Assembly (NCBI RefSeq): GCF_024166365.1
Contig: NC_064839.1
Location: 33,492,378-33,556,377, forward strand
Length of the DNA: 64,000 nucleotides
Direction: 5' to 3'
Source of the DNA: Elephas maximus indicus
Taxonomy: Eukaryota; Chordata; Mammalia; Proboscidea; Elephantidae
Positions 1-12,075 of the stretch are shown here, piece by piece; positions within the stretch are counted from its first letter, which is position 1, and every line of letters starts with the position of its first letter. The notes under the pieces are model-generated. The model was not told where the DNA came from and did not search any database. It was given only the letters and a program-made list of their open reading frames with translations. A program made the position numbers and the translations under genes.

Positions 1-131
1 CACTGACTCTTCTGGGTATTTCATATAAGTGGGAATATTCAGTATTTGTCCTTTTGTATCTGACTTATTTCACTCAGCATAGTGTTTTTAAGGTTTATCC
101 ATGTTGTAGCATGTATCAGAACTTCATTTCT

Positions 132-537
132 GTTTTTTTTTTTAATTTTTATTGTGTTTTAAGTGAAAGTTTACAAATCAAGTCAGTCTGTCATACAAAA
201 ATTTATATGCACCTTGCCATAAACTCCTAGTTGCTCTGTCCCTAATGAGACAGCACACTCCTTCCATCCACTCTCTCTTTTCCAGTCCATTAGGCCCGCT
301 TCTGACCCCCTCTGCCCTCTCCTCTCCCCTCCAGACAGGAGCTGCCCACGTAGTCTCATGTGTCTACTTGATCCAAGAAGCTCACTCTTAACCAGTATCA
401 TTTTCTATCCCGTAGTCCAGTCCAATCCCTGTCTGAAGAGTTGGCTTTGGGAATGGTTCTTGTCTTGGGCTAACAGAAGATCTGGGGACCATGACCTCTG
501 GGGTCCTTCTAGTCTCAGTCAGACCATTAAGTCTGGT
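132..537 (-). mobile_element. 5'-truncated L1 3' end with 14-bp target-site duplication
   Basis: A poly-T run followed by the antisense of the L1 3' terminus (poly(A) signal in the form ACTTTCACTTAAAGCACAATAAA when read on the minus strand), about 406 bp. The direct repeat AGAACTTCATTTCT occurs at 118-131 and 538-551 and is perfect. It landed in an older antisense L1, which resumes after 551. Confidence 0.9.
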
Positions 538-1018
538 AGAACTTCATTTCTCTTTATGGCTGAATAGTTTTTCATTGTATGGATTTACTATATTTTGTGT
601 ATCCATTCATCTGTTGATGGACACTGGGGTTTTGTAATAATGCTGGAGTGAACATTGGTGTACAAGTATTTGTTTGTGTCTCTGCTATCATCTTAGTGGG
701 TGTAAAGTGGTATTTCATTGTGTTGTAATAAATATTAGTATATTCACAGAGTTGTGTAACCGTCAGTATTATTGCAGAATATTTTCATCAGTCCAGAAAG
801 AAATCTCATATCATTAGCAATTACTCTCTATTCCATCCTCCTCCCAGCTGTTGGCAACTACTAATCGACTTCTGTCTCAATGGGTTTGCCTGTTCTGGTC
901 ATTTCATATAAATGGAATCGTATAATATAAGACGTTTATCTGGCTTCTTTCACTTAGCGTAATGTTTGGAAAGTTGATCCATGTTACAGCATGTATTAGT
1001 ACTTCATTCCTTTTTATA

Positions 1019-1187
1019 CCAAAAAAAAAAACAAACCCACTGCCGTCGAGTCGGTTCCGACTCATAGCGACCCTGCAGGACAGAGTAGAACTGCCCCATA
1101 GAGTTTCCAAGGAGCTCCTGGCGGATTCAAACTGCCGACCCTTTGGTTAGCAGCCATAGCACTTAACCACTACGCCACCAGGGTTTC
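1019..1187 (-). mobile_element. AfroSINE, short form
   Basis: A tRNA-derived SINE read on the minus strand, with box A-like and box B-like tRNA promoter sequences near 1187-1130 and an A-rich run at its left end. The perfect 14-bp target-site duplication CATTCCTTTTTATA lies at 1005-1018 and 1188-1201. Confidence 0.93.
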
Positions 1188-1217
1188 CATTCCTTTTTAT
1201 AGCTGAATAATATTCCA

Positions 1218-1386
1218 CCGGAGCCCTGGTGGCATAGTGATTAAGAGCTCGGCTGCTAACCAAAAGGTCAGCAGTTCAAATCCACCAGCTGCTCCTTGGA
1301 AACCATAGGGGGCAGTTCAGTTTTGTTCTGTAGGGTTGCTGTAAGTCGAAATTGACCCGACAGCAATGGGTTTGGTTTGGTTTTGG
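1218..1386 (+). mobile_element. AfroSINE, short form
   Basis: It starts with GGAGCCCTGGTGGCATAGTG and ends in the (GGTTT)-rich tail. The duplication AATATTCCA lies at 1209-1217 and 1387-1395. It lies head to head with the minus-strand SINE only 30 bases upstream. Confidence 0.93.
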
Positions 1387-1408
1387 AATATTCCATTGTA
1401 TGGATAAT

Positions 1409-1576
1409 AAAACTGAAAAATCAAACCCGTTGCCTTTGAATCAGTCGCCTCATAGTGACCCTACAGGACAGAGTAGAACTCCCCCATAGAGTTTCCAAGG
1501 AGCACCTGGTGGATTCGAACTGCCAGCTTTTTGGTTAGCAGCCATAGCTCTTAACCACTATGCCACCAGGGTTTCC
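1409..1576 (-). mobile_element. AfroSINE, short form
   Basis: The third SINE in 560 bp. The target-site duplication GTATGGATAAT lies at 1398-1408 and 1577-1587. Diverged from the first two by scattered substitutions. Confidence 0.93.
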
Positions 1577-1830
1577 GTATGGATAATGGTACATTTTCAA
1601 AATTCGTTTAATTTTTTCATTTATCAGTTGATGGTGCAAATGTGTTTTTGTTATCACTGTACTTGACATAGAATTTAGAGCTACAGTGTGTGAAAAGAGT
1701 TATTTCATGTATAATGTAGATTGAATATAGCATTTCAAGCACTAGTATTTAGAGCTTGAGTTGATAAAAAATTGTGTTAAACTTTTACCTTATTTCCGAA
1801 AGGATACAACTGTGAAGCCATAATAACTTT

Positions 1831-1930
1831 GTTCAAATCCACCAGGCGCTCCTTGGAAACTCTGTGGGGCACTTCTGCTCTGTCTGTGGGGTCACTATGA
1901 ATCAGAACTGACTCGATAGCAACGGGTTTT
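1831..1930 (+). mobile_element. AfroSINE 3' fragment
   Basis: It begins at the box B region (GTTCAAATCCACCAGGCGCT) and runs to the CGATAGCAACGGG tail, so the 5' half is missing. Similar sequences CATAATAACTTT (1818) and CATAGTCACTTT (1931) flank it and may be a decayed target-site duplication. Confidence 0.8.
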
Positions 1931-4056
1931 CATAGTCACTTTAAACCTTCTGTGAAGTCTCTGATACATTCTTTGATATTTGACTTTTGGAAAGATAAGT
2001 TATTTTGTTGTTTTTGTGTGATTAGCTGAATCTCTTCACCCATTTCGTAAAGTAAAAGCTTTATGGAATCTATATTGTATAAAATATTTTATTGTTCTGG
2101 GACAGTGGGTTTAATGCCTAGGTCATATTCTAATAAATTTTCTTCTCAAAGTTGGAAATAAGGCATCATCTTTTTTGTGAAAAATGTGTTTGTGTTTAAA
2201 TGACATTATTGAATTACATTACAAAATGCCAAACTGTGACGAATTTTCTTCTCTTCGTACTTTGAGGTTTGGTCTTCATAAATGCATAAAAGCACCAAAC
2301 ATTTGCTTTGAAGATCTACACATAAAACTATGTTTATTCGAATGTGAAAATCTAAATAAATCATCAGAATCATCTAAATATTATTTTTAATTATGATTCT
2401 AGACACTAGCTTTGATTCAGAACTAGTCACTTTCTGAAGCCATTTAGAAATGTCCCAAAACAAATCAGTGGTTTTCTTTGTCCTAAGAGAACATTTGTAA
2501 AGCAGGAAAAATTGGGTTTTTTTAGTTTAGTAATTTTGTAAGGAATATATTTTTGACTGTGAAAGTTGATATATGAATAAGATAAGAGATTATGGAATTC
2601 TCAGTTCTAAAAGGTATAAGCCATTGATGGAGAACATAAAATCTGATTAAAGTGGTATGCAGTTGACCTGTCTCTGCCGCTAGCTAAGAAGAGTTCTCTT
2701 CATGATTAGTATGAGAGCTTAAAATAGTGATGCGCATTCGTAGGTAAAATGTTTTACTCCCCACTGCATGCCCCCTTCTCCCCCTGTTAGAAGGTGGGGG
2801 GGTTCTAAATCTTGATTAAAAGATGTGCTAATTCAGATTATATTGGTGTGAAATACAGGGGAGGTATTGTTTTTAGGTTTTGAGAGGTGTTGAGTATGAG
2901 GTCACTCTACAGACTCATCGGTGGAATTTTAAATTTACAGTGTGGAAGGGAATGAGCAGTTATCGGAACAGAAGGAAATGTGTGGTTAAACGGTTTCAGC
3001 TCTTAACTGTAGACTATTTCCATTAGTCCAAATGGGAGGAGAAATGGAACCTTATGTGTTCTTTTTTCTCTCATGTAAGTATGATACAAGCAGAAACTGC
3101 TTTACCATGGCTTATTGGAGCTCTGAATAGGAGAAGTGGTTGTGTTTAGTAGTGGAGCTGAGTGATGTAAGTATGTACAAAGAAGGCATAAATCCTACAG
3201 GTTTTTATTTTACGGGTGTCCTAGTAGTTATTTTTCTAGCATGTTTATAATTATTGACATCAGTTTTTCTTATTAAACATCTCTAAAAACAAGGAAGTCA
3301 CAAGATTCTTTGTTGAAGAAGCTGCTGAATTGAATAAGGAGGAAAATAAAGCTTCCAGGTTTTTCCTCAAAATGAGACTCTGTTTTGTCAATTTTGTGTA
3401 ATGACAAAGGTAATAATAACTAATGCTCATTTTTAGCTCACAAAGCACTGGCATTATCCAACGAAAGTATATTTTGTGTAGGTAAATGAAGCACCTCATT
3501 TATAAAGCTATATTTAGTGACCTGGGGTTTTGAAAACTCATTGAAGTCCTGCTTCCTGTATATTTTTTAAACTTTGTTCAAGGCAATGAACGGTAAAAAT
3601 CTATGCTCATTTTTATTCAGAATCCTAAAATGATGTAGAAAAAAATCTAAAATAACATTTTTAAGAAGTAACTGTTAGATCAGTGTTACTGAATTGTACA
3701 TGCAGGAACAGTTGAATTAGTGTATGTTTTGTCAATTTTGTGTATAATCTCAATAATAACAAAATAAAATTTAACAAAAAGAAACAGGATAGTGTGTTGG
3801 GGTGGCAAGATTGTAGGAACTGTAACAAATTTCTCCTTATGTTTCTTATCTGGACTATAATAAGTATTCACCTCAAGATGATAGCGTTAGTACCTTTCCT
3901 TTCTTAATATATCCCTAATTGCTCTAGAGAACACTTATTCTGACCCAGTATGTGAATTAATTTGGTGGTGCAGAATGAAAATGATCTGAACTTGGAAATC
4001 ATAGCTACAGTGACTTCTGCTCTAGGGTTATTTGTTTACTTGAAAAGGAATGATGA

Positions 4057-4398
4057 CTGGAGAAACCCCGAGAGTATGGCCCCTGACACCCTTTTAACTA
4101 GATACTAAAGCCATTCCTGGGGGTCACCCTTCAGCCAAAGATTAGACAGGCCCATAAAACAAAACAAGACTAAATGGACACACCAGCCCAGGGGCAAGGA
4201 CGAGAAGGCAGGAAGGGGACAGGAAAGCTGGTAATGGGGAACCCAGGGTCCAGAAGGAGAGAGTGTTGACATGCTGTGGGGTTGGGCAACCAGTGTCACA
4301 AAGCAATATGTATATTGTTTAACGAGAATCTCATTTGCTGTGTAAACATTCATATAAAAAAAAAACCATAAAGTACAATAAAAAGATTAAAAAGTAAA
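4057..4398 (+). mobile_element. 5'-truncated L1 3' end with 15-bp target-site duplication
   Basis: A plus-strand copy of the older L1 3' UTR type (the reverse complement of the segment at 17745-18500), ending in an A-rich tail. The perfect duplication GAAAAGGAATGATGA lies at 4042-4056 and 4399-4413. Confidence 0.88.
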
Positions 4399-4902
4399 GA
4401 AAAGGAATGATGAAGAAATTGAGTATTTTTTGTAGAGGAAAAGTTAATGAAACTGTAAAACTGAAGTTTTAAGTTCTAAAGCACAAGGTGGGAAGAGTTT
4501 TCTGATAAAATTGAAGGATTACAAGATGAGAGAAAATTTTTGAAGATCTCTCTAAAATTATCAGACCTTTTTTAACCTCAGTGCATAAAGTATAGCGAAC
4601 TTGTTTTAATTTGTTAGTGATATGAGACCTTATAGCACTGCAGGTCACTCATTTTAGGTGTTTCTTTAATGCACAGCAGATACAGTTGTTGGATGTGATA
4701 TGGGAAGTCTGGCTGATTTTCTCACCTTAAAGTATAGTGTAAAGGAATAAACATCTCCATTATTAAGAATTCAGGATGCTTAACTTTATTTCTTTTTAAG
4801 CTTTTATTAAATTTTAGTTGATTTTATATTACTTTAAAAAAAGGTTTAAGAATTTCAACAGGAAGTTGAATTACCTAGATTTTAGGTAACTTAGCAGTTT
4901 CT

Positions 4903-5070
4903 GGAAACCCTGGTAATGTAGTTTATTAAGAGCTAAACCTGCTAACCAAAAGCTTGGCAGTTCAAATCCACCAGCCGCTCTTTGGAAACCCTATAGGGCA
5001 GTTCTCCTCTGTCCTATAGGGTTGTTATGAGTCGGAATTGACTCAGTGGCAATGGGTTTAGTTTTTTGTT
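4903..5070 (+). mobile_element. AfroSINE, short form
   Basis: A full-length short-form copy with the tail GCAATGGGTTTAG. The duplication TTAGCAGTTTCT lies at 4891-4902 and 5071-5082. Confidence 0.92.
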
Positions 5071-5758
5071 TTAGCAGTTTCTAGACAAATGTTTGATATG
5101 TGACTTTAAAACTTTTCCAGTGTATTTTAAAGACTGAAATAGCTTGAGGTAGAATCCATATAAAAGATTGCAGTGCTTTTGCCTGAAATCTTAACAGAAA
5201 TCTAAGCATAAACCACATGTCATCTAATGTGATATGGCAGTAAATGTTATATTAGTTAAGGTTCTTTGGTTAAAAGCAATAGAAATCAGCTCTAGCTAAC
5301 ATAAGTTAAAAAAAAGAAAAAAAGATTAAAAAAGCAGCATTACTGTGATGCTGTGAGCTAGCTTATAAAGCTGAAGAGCGGTACGAAGAGCTTGACCCTA
5401 GGTGGCTCCAGGGACTGAAATAGAGGGAAGCAGTGTGTACTGTCTTCAGAGGCAAGTGGACTTCAGTTGTTTTCTATCTTTATATCCTTCTGCCCAAGAT
5501 TCAAGTCAAAGCAAAGTAGCTAATTGTCTCAGCTTCAGATAGAACAACGATGGCTACTTCAAGTATCAGTTTACTACGGTTTTTACAAATCTTGTAAACT
5601 TTTACAAAACTTTAAAAAAATAATCTGGAATAGTTATGGCTAGAAATAAAATTCTGGTAGACCAAATTAATTTATTAGAATATGGTCAGAGGCTATGGTT
5701 TTTATATTTTCTATAATTCCTAATTTTTCATTGGTTTTCATCCTCGTTTGTGTCTTAG

Positions 5759-5875
5759 GTGTATTTGAAGGCTCCCATGATTCTGAATGGAGTCTGTGTT
5801 ATCTGGAAAGGCTGGATTGATCTACAAAGACTGGATGGTATGGGCTGCCTGGAGTTTGATGAGGAGCGAGCCCAG
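5759..5875 (+). CDS. CBFB: CBFB exon 4: RUNX-binding part of core-binding factor beta
   Basis: This 117-base exon encodes 39 codons in phase 0, starting VYLKAPMILNGV and ending CLEFDEERAQ. It follows a TTAG acceptor and precedes a CAG|GTAGGG donor. I recognise it as core-binding factor subunit beta, residues about 95-133 of the 187-residue human protein. CBF-beta does not contact DNA. It binds the Runt domain of RUNX1/2/3, strengthens its DNA binding and protects it from degradation. The exon contains the asparagine at residue 104 (in APMILNG), known from the family to lie at the Runt interface, and it is intact here. Upstream exons 1-3 lie outside the window. No frameshift or stop is present, so this is the active gene and not a retrocopy. 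Confidence 0.97.
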
Positions 5876-7849
5876 GTAGGGCGACTTTAGGCTTCACTGA
5901 ACACAGCCTCTTTATTTAGCTCCTTGTCTTGCTCATGTCTGAAGACCTATTTTACTCAGTCTTTAAGGTACATGTAGAAAGTGTTATATGTTCAAGTAAT
6001 ACTGAGGAATCCTGAACATGTTGAAACCCACATTCTGGTCTTGATTTGGGGAAAGTTTTTCTTTTAGTGCTTCTAAATTTCATGGGCTTACCCCATCTGC
6101 TCAGTGGGGGACCTCAAAGTTCAATAAATGATTCAGTTTCATATTTGTTCTTGATCTTTAGAACTTTGGGAGGGTAGGAAAAAAATTAGAATAAAGCGTA
6201 GCAGCAGGACTTGAATGACTGAGTAAAGAGCTTGGCAGATCCTCTCCCCAGAAGGCAATGATAAACTAGACAAAATTGTAAATAAATAAATAACCATTTA
6301 AGATCTCTGGAAATAAACCAAAAGGCATAAATTCAGCCCCTTGAAGCATTTATTCAAGAAAACCTATTCAATCTCAGAACAGTGAAAACATTTTAGTCAG
6401 AATCTGCTCACATCTTTCTCCCCAGCTCTGTGGCTCCTCAAGTTCTATTGCAGTCAGAAGGGGTAAGCCCTGAGGATTGGCAGCTCTGTTGTCCTATCAG
6501 AGAGGGCTAACTTTACTTGGAGCAGGGCTCAGAAAAGTCCATGCCCAGGGATATTGTCAGACAATAGAGGTTTTGGTGTCAAACAATCAGGGAAAGCTAC
6601 CAGAAAGCAACCAAATGGCACACCAGCCAGAAATTTAACAGAGATCCAGGGAAAGAGAATGAAAGTGGCCCTGCTGAGATCACATGTAACCCTCATCATC
6701 CAGAAGGCTACGAGGATAATGCTACCCCACAAAATTGTGAGCACTTGAATGGGATCACATATATAAAGGGCTCTACCTAGCACGTAGAAAATTCTTAGAT
6801 GAAGACTCTTAGTTTTCTTACTGCTTGCACCTGAGCATTTTTTACTCTTATGGTTTCCACTATTCTCAAGCGATCCTATAGTATGTCTCATGTAATACTG
6901 TATAGCTTCACAAAGTGTTGATTTCACTCCTCTCATAAAAATTTTTGTGCTAGAATGAGCCCCTTTAGGGAGTGAGCCTGGCTGGCAGCCCCCTTTTGTG
7001 TCCCAACCCAGCTTTGCGTCTTTCTGCTAATCAGCATTCGGGCAGAAGTCACTCTTCCTAATGAACCAAAAACAGTTTTTTGGAAATTCACGTAAGTTCA
7101 TGGTTAATGTTACTTCAGTAAAGATGTAATATAATTTAATATATAATTCGTGATCATATTATTTATTGTACAAACTGATACATTCCACATAGTGAAAAGG
7201 GTGTTTAAAATAATTAAAATTATATAATGTTTTAAAATTTATTGGCACACATATTGATTTTATTATACAACTAGACCTAGAAAAATAATTTCATTCGAAA
7301 ACTGTTTTCAAAAATAAGGTTTTCTTTAAAAGTTAAAATAACCTGTGTACATTAAAGTAAAATAAAAAACGTATCTTTATATCGATCAGCTGAACATTAA
7401 AATATAACAAGCAGAATATCCATTCATGTACTTTGTTAGATTCTTATGCATATCCGTGTTTAGTATTTTTCTGGTATTTCTGAAGGAGGTGTATGTATAT
7501 TTTTCCAGTATGGTCTTATTTTAATTTCATAGAAGTGCCTGCAGTCTTCTTCAGAGTTGCATGTTGTAGTTAATAAATTTGAAGTTGTCGATAGCTTCAA
7601 TTGACTATATTCTGTAGACTATATAAAATTTTGAGAAAATGTTCTCTTAACAGATGCTGAAGTACCGGCTTAACTCAAAGCTACTGGAAGATATTCATAA
7701 CTCCGTTTTTAAAAATTAAATTGTGTAAATATTTTAGCTGAATTATTTTCACAGGTATTTTTGCCTTTGTTTAGAGTACCTTTCTTTGGCATATTTTTAT
7801 AGAGTAAGACCTATCAAACAAATTGTCTTTCTAATTCTTCTGAATACTT

Positions 7850-8900
7850 TGCCAAATTTAGTTGCCAGAAATACAGCTCCCAAAAAGAAACCAAAGACAG
7901 GAGAACTGAAGAGGAAGACAAAACTGCCTTTATTTGCAGAAAACATATGTACTTAGGAAAGCCAAAGGAATCTACAAACTGTTAGAAAAATTAACACATG
8001 AATTTAACAAGGCCTTCGAATTTTTTTTTTTTTGAATATAATGTCAGTACGCAAAAATCATTTGTATTTCTGCATGCTATTACTGGATTTAACAGATTTT
8101 CTCTTTGAAGTACCTGATGACACTGATGTAAAACTGGCATCGCTGAACCGTTTGCCAGCATTTCTGTTATTAAAGCCACCATATAAACAGCTTTGCTTTT
8201 TTTTGTACATACAAAAGAACGTGAGTGAAATTAATTGAGAAGAATCATTTGATTTAAATGAAAAGTTATATCTACAGAGTGATGTCTTAAATACACCGTC
8301 TGCAGCCGCACGTGTTAAATCGTCTTTGAAGTAGTTGCTAGTGCTTCTTCAGCAAATTTATTTCTTTTGGTTTTTGTGTGATCAGTAATATCATTCTGGT
8401 CCCCATAGAGAATGGTAAATGTCTATATTTTGTGCAGATTATACATTCATCATCATCTTTCTTGGAGGAAAACTTGATTCCTAATTTTTCATTACACATG
8501 CGCTTGCATTTTTTTAAATTCATTGCTGCAGAAAGGGTTTGTTGTGAATTCAGTGTTACCAGACCATAAAAAAAAAATCAGACAATAGATTTAAATAATA
8601 CGATAGACAAATTGGTACAAGAGTGTTAAGAATATTCTCTACCTGCTCTATGAGAGAACTCTAAGTGTCTGTTTCCCACATGGGCTTCACATTCACATGA
8701 CCACCTTTTCTGATGACCCCACCCGGCTGCTTTGTGCAGGCTGTGGTACGGAGCGTGGAGTAACAGACAAGTGGAACAAGTGGCTGATGTGAATCAGAGT
8801 GTTGAAAACTTCTCTGACCTCCACCTGAGACTGGAAGGAGTTCGTTGTCCCTAGCCATTTGAGCATACTTTAAGGGCAAACATGTAGTTCTGTCAGCAAA
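7850..8900. other. Unassigned stretch, possibly an old repeat
   Basis: About 1 kb with several short open stretches on both strands and a punctuated A/T-run texture. It does not resemble the L1, RTE, MIR or AfroSINE copies elsewhere in the window. I do not recognise a protein in it. A decayed DNA transposon or processed pseudogene is possible, but neither can be supported from the sequence alone. Confidence 0.25.
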
Positions 8901-9423
8901 TGTCCTTTATGCTGTCCTTGAAAAGGGAGGTGTTACTTACATTGCAACAGGAAAGGATCAGGATAACACTAGTATTCACTGATCGTCTTTCAGATTTAAC
9001 CATTCGTTAAAGTGAGAATGCTGTTCACTGTACATCCATCTCACATGTCACTAAAAAAGACCAAGATAGAATCTGGAACTACAAAATACAGATAGAGAGC
9101 TACCAACTCCCTCCTGCCTTATTTTATTGCAAATATTAATAATACTTTTTTTAATGGAAAAAAAAATCCGTGACCATTACTGGAGTATTTATTAATGGCT
9201 AGTAACTTCCTTAGGGAGTTAGGTCGCATCTCTTATGTACTCTCATTTCATCTTGTAGTTTTCTTCTACTGCACTTAATCACAGTTGATAATTATATATT
9301 GATTTGTGTAATTATTCATTGTCCACCTGCCACCCTGGACCAGAAGCTCAGTGAGGAAAAGCAGTATTTATTCCCTCACGTTGTATGCATTGCACATAGC
9401 ACAGTCTCTTAGACATAATCGTT

Positions 9424-9624
9424 CTTGCTAGGTGCAATTCAGTCAGTTCTGACTCAAAGCGACCCCATGCACAACAGAATGAAACGCTTGCCTGGTCCTG
9501 TGCCATCCTCACAATCGTTGCTATGTTTGAGCCCATTGTTGCAGCCACTGTGTCAGTCCATCTCATTGAGAGTCTTCCTCTTTTTCGGTGACCCTCTACT
9601 TTACCGAGCATGATGGCTTCCATA
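9424..9624 (-). mobile_element. RTE LINE 3' fragment
   Basis: The reverse complement matches the last 200 bases of the RTE element at 46850-47040, including the stretches GGTAAAGTAGAGGGTC-like, GATGGATTGACAC-like and the AGTCAGAACTGACT tail. A minus-strand reading frame across it carries the corresponding C-terminal LINE peptide, here without the rest of the protein. Confidence 0.88.
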
Positions 9625-9857
9625 ATTAGGACTCACTAAATATTTGTGGAATAAATGAATGTATAAGACAAAAGAAGTAGCCCTGTCATCAGTGAGTGCA
9701 TCCTAGTCAATACCTAACTAAATAATAGAAAGCCTCTGTCATTTGGGAACAGCATCCTTTTGCCCTGGGTTGTGTAGTGCATTCTGAGAATGGAGTAGGT
9801 ATATATAATGACATTTAATCAAATGTGTACATTCTATATATCATAAATACTTGTGAA

Positions 9858-10045
9858 ATAATAGCTAGCATTTATTGAATGCTGTCAGGTAGTGTGCCTA
9901 AGCACTTTTCATATGTTACCTCATTTAATCTTTGCAGCAGGCTTGTGAGGTATTACTACCGTGCCCATGTTACTACATGTGAGTTCGCTGAGGCTTAGGA
10001 AAGTGAAATACTTGCCCTGTGTCATAAAACTAGTAAGTGCATCAT
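9858..10045 (-). mobile_element. MIR SINE
   Basis: Antisense MIR: ATAGCTAGCATTTATTGAAT through TCATTTAATCTTTGCAGCAG to GAGGCTTAGGAAAGTGAAAT. Old and diverged, as expected for a repeat that predates placental mammals. Confidence 0.85.
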
Positions 10046-10400
10046 AAGAATGGAAATTTGATTACATCTTCCTATTCTGTTTACGTTATAGACGTTTTAT
10101 CAGTGAAAATTACAAATATTTAAAAAACCCAACTAACGGTGACGAGTAAGGATTTATCAGACAGAACAGAATAGCCTACAGTATGCAGTCCAGGCCTGTT
10201 ATAGTAGCTCAGTTATATTATCAGGAATCCTTGCATCTCCACGCATTGCATCAAATTGCCAAGAAGAAGGAGAAGGGTTAAAGGTCTCCTTAAGGACTTT
10301 CTTGAAAACCCTGTTAGGTGATTTACGCTTCTGTCTCACTGGCTAAAACTTAAGCTACACAGCCATCTCTTGCTGCAAAGAATCTAGGAAGGTGAGTTTT

Positions 10401-11133
10401 TTTTTTTTTTTTTTTTTTTAATTTAGATGAAGGTTTACAAAACTAGTTTCTCATTAAGCAATACACATATTGTTTTATGACATTGGTTAGCAACCCCATG
10501 ACATGTCAACATTCTCCCTTCTCAACCTTGGGTTCCCTGTTGCCAGCTTTCCTGTCTCCTCCTGCCCTCTAGTCCTTGCTGCAGGGCTGGTGTGCCCCGT
10601 TAGTCTCTTTTTATGGGCCTGTTCAATCTTTCGCTGAAGGGTAAGCCTCAGGAGTGACCTCATTACTGAGCTGATAGGGTATTCGGGGGCCATACTTTCT
10701 GGGCTTCTCCAGTCTCTGTCAGGCCAGCAAGTCTTTTTGAGTTAGAATTTTGTTCTATATTTTTCTCCAGCTTTGTCCAGGACCCTCTATTGTGATCCTT
10801 GTCAGAGCACTCTGGTTGTACTGGACTCAGTCTGGTGGAGGCCGTGGTAGATATGGTCCATTAGTCCTTTGGACTAATCTCTCCCTTGTATCTTTAGTTT
10901 TCTTCAATCTTCCTTGCTCATGAAGGGCTGAGACCAGTAGAATATCCTTGGTGGCCGCTCACAGGCTTTTAAGACCTCAGACGCTATTCACCAAGGTAGA
11001 ATGTAGATCATTTTCTTTATAAACTTGTTACGCCAATTGAGCAAGATGTTCCTCGAGACCTTGGTCCCCACAGCCCTCAGCCCAGCAGTTCGGTCCCTCA
11101 GGGAGTTTGGATGTGTCTGTGGAGCTTCCATGA
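10401..11133 (-). mobile_element. 5'-truncated L1 3' end with 17-bp target-site duplication
   Basis: A poly-T run of over 20 bases followed by 733 bp of antisense L1 3' UTR. The perfect direct repeat CTAGGAAGGTGAGTTTT lies at 10384-10400 and 11134-11150. The long uninterrupted tail and perfect duplication suggest a fairly recent insertion. Confidence 0.92.
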
Positions 11134-11150
11134 CTAGGAAGGTGAGTTTT

Positions 11151-12075
11151 GTTTTTGTTTAATATTTTATTGTGATTTTGGAGAAAAGTGACATAGCAAG
11201 TTAGGTTCTCCTATAACGGTTTCTAAACGTATTCCTCGGAAACTCTACGGGGCAGTTCTACTCTGTCCTATAGGGTCACTATGAGTCGGAATTGACTCGA
11301 CAGCAGTGGATAGTGAGTTATACGTATTATTCATTGATGTTGGTTACACTTGTCACAATGTGTTAGCATTCCCATATTTCCATTCTGATTTTTCTGTTTC
11401 TGTTAATCTAGCTTCTTGGTCCCCCTTACCTTCTCATCTTTGGTCCGGGGTAAATGTTGACCCTTAGGTTTCATTTAGATGATTGTTCAGAGGAGCATAG
11501 TATTCATGGGTGATCTTAATTATTTTATGAGCCACTCTGTCTTTTGACTGTTAGGTGACCTCCGGGAGTGGTTTGAGTTCCACGTTGAAAGGATATCTCA
11601 GGGCAGTAGTCTTGGGGCTTCCTCTAGTCTCTACTGGTCCAGTAACCCTGGGCTGTTTTAGGAATTTGACTTTTGTTCTACATTTTCCCCCCATTCTATC
11701 CAGGACTATCTATTGTGTCTTTGGTCGGAATGGTCAGTAGTGGTAATTGGGCGCCATCTAGTTCTTCTGGTCTCAAGGTAGGTGAGGCCATTGTGATGAG
11801 TTTCTTGAGTCTTTGATTTCCTTTCTCTCTTTTTACAGACACGTAGAGACCAATAGTTGTGTCTTAGGTGGCCGTTTGCAAGCTTTTCAGACCCCAGACA
11901 CTACTCACTAAACTAAGATGTAGAACATTATGAGCTATGTTACGCCAGTTGACCGAGTTGCTTCACGAGATTATGGTCCTACACCCTCAAACCCAGTAAT
12001 CCAGTCCTGCAAGGTGTTTTGGTTATGTCTAGGAAGTATCCATAACTGGGCTCCTTTTGTGCTTTATTTTATATG
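11151..12075 (-). mobile_element. Older L1 3' UTR, with an embedded AfroSINE fragment
   Basis: The same family of antisense L1 3' UTR as the neighbour just upstream but much more diverged. It aligns by eye with 17745-18600 (landmarks TGACCTCCGGGAGTGG, CTATTGTGTCTTTGGTC, AGACCAATAGTTGTGTCTTA). It contains an AfroSINE fragment at 11229-11312. Confidence 0.8.
11229..11312 (+). mobile_element. AfroSINE 3' fragment
   Basis: From GGAAACTCTACGGGGCAG to GACTCGACAGCAGTGG, lacking the tRNA-like 5' half. It is set inside the older L1 3' UTR, so it is younger than that L1. Confidence 0.85.

Larger units (their letters stand above)
1..1630 (-). mobile_element. Old antisense L1 (L1M-like), interrupted
   Basis: Two pieces, about 1-720 and 740-1630, both carry the characteristic antisense L1 3' motif (TGGCTTCTTTCACTTAGCGT, then 'atccatgtta-cagcatgtatta' and 'attccattgtatgga'). 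They are split by one L1 and three AfroSINE insertions. They look like two related copies or a duplicated segment, since the same landmark occurs at about 60-130 and 930-1010. Confidence 0.6.
1..5758 (+). other. CBFB: CBFB intron 3, partial
   Basis: Intron sequence upstream of exon 4. It consists of old antisense L1 (1-131, 552-720, 740-1620), one L1 3'-end insertion on each strand, four full AfroSINEs and one AfroSINE fragment. The stretches 1940-4040 and 5090-5750 show no repeat I can name and no coding potential beyond short chance reading frames. Confidence 0.85.

Noticed and set aside
1130-1187. tRNA genes at the AfroSINE 5' ends
   Set aside because: Box A and box B are recognisable, but the cloverleaf is broken and each copy is fused to a SINE body with target-site duplications. 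These are SINEs, not tRNA genes.
6529-6936. The 135-residue minus-strand open frame as a gene
   Set aside because: The peptide matches no family I recognise, there is no splice or promoter context, and the sequence resembles decayed repeat material in an intron.
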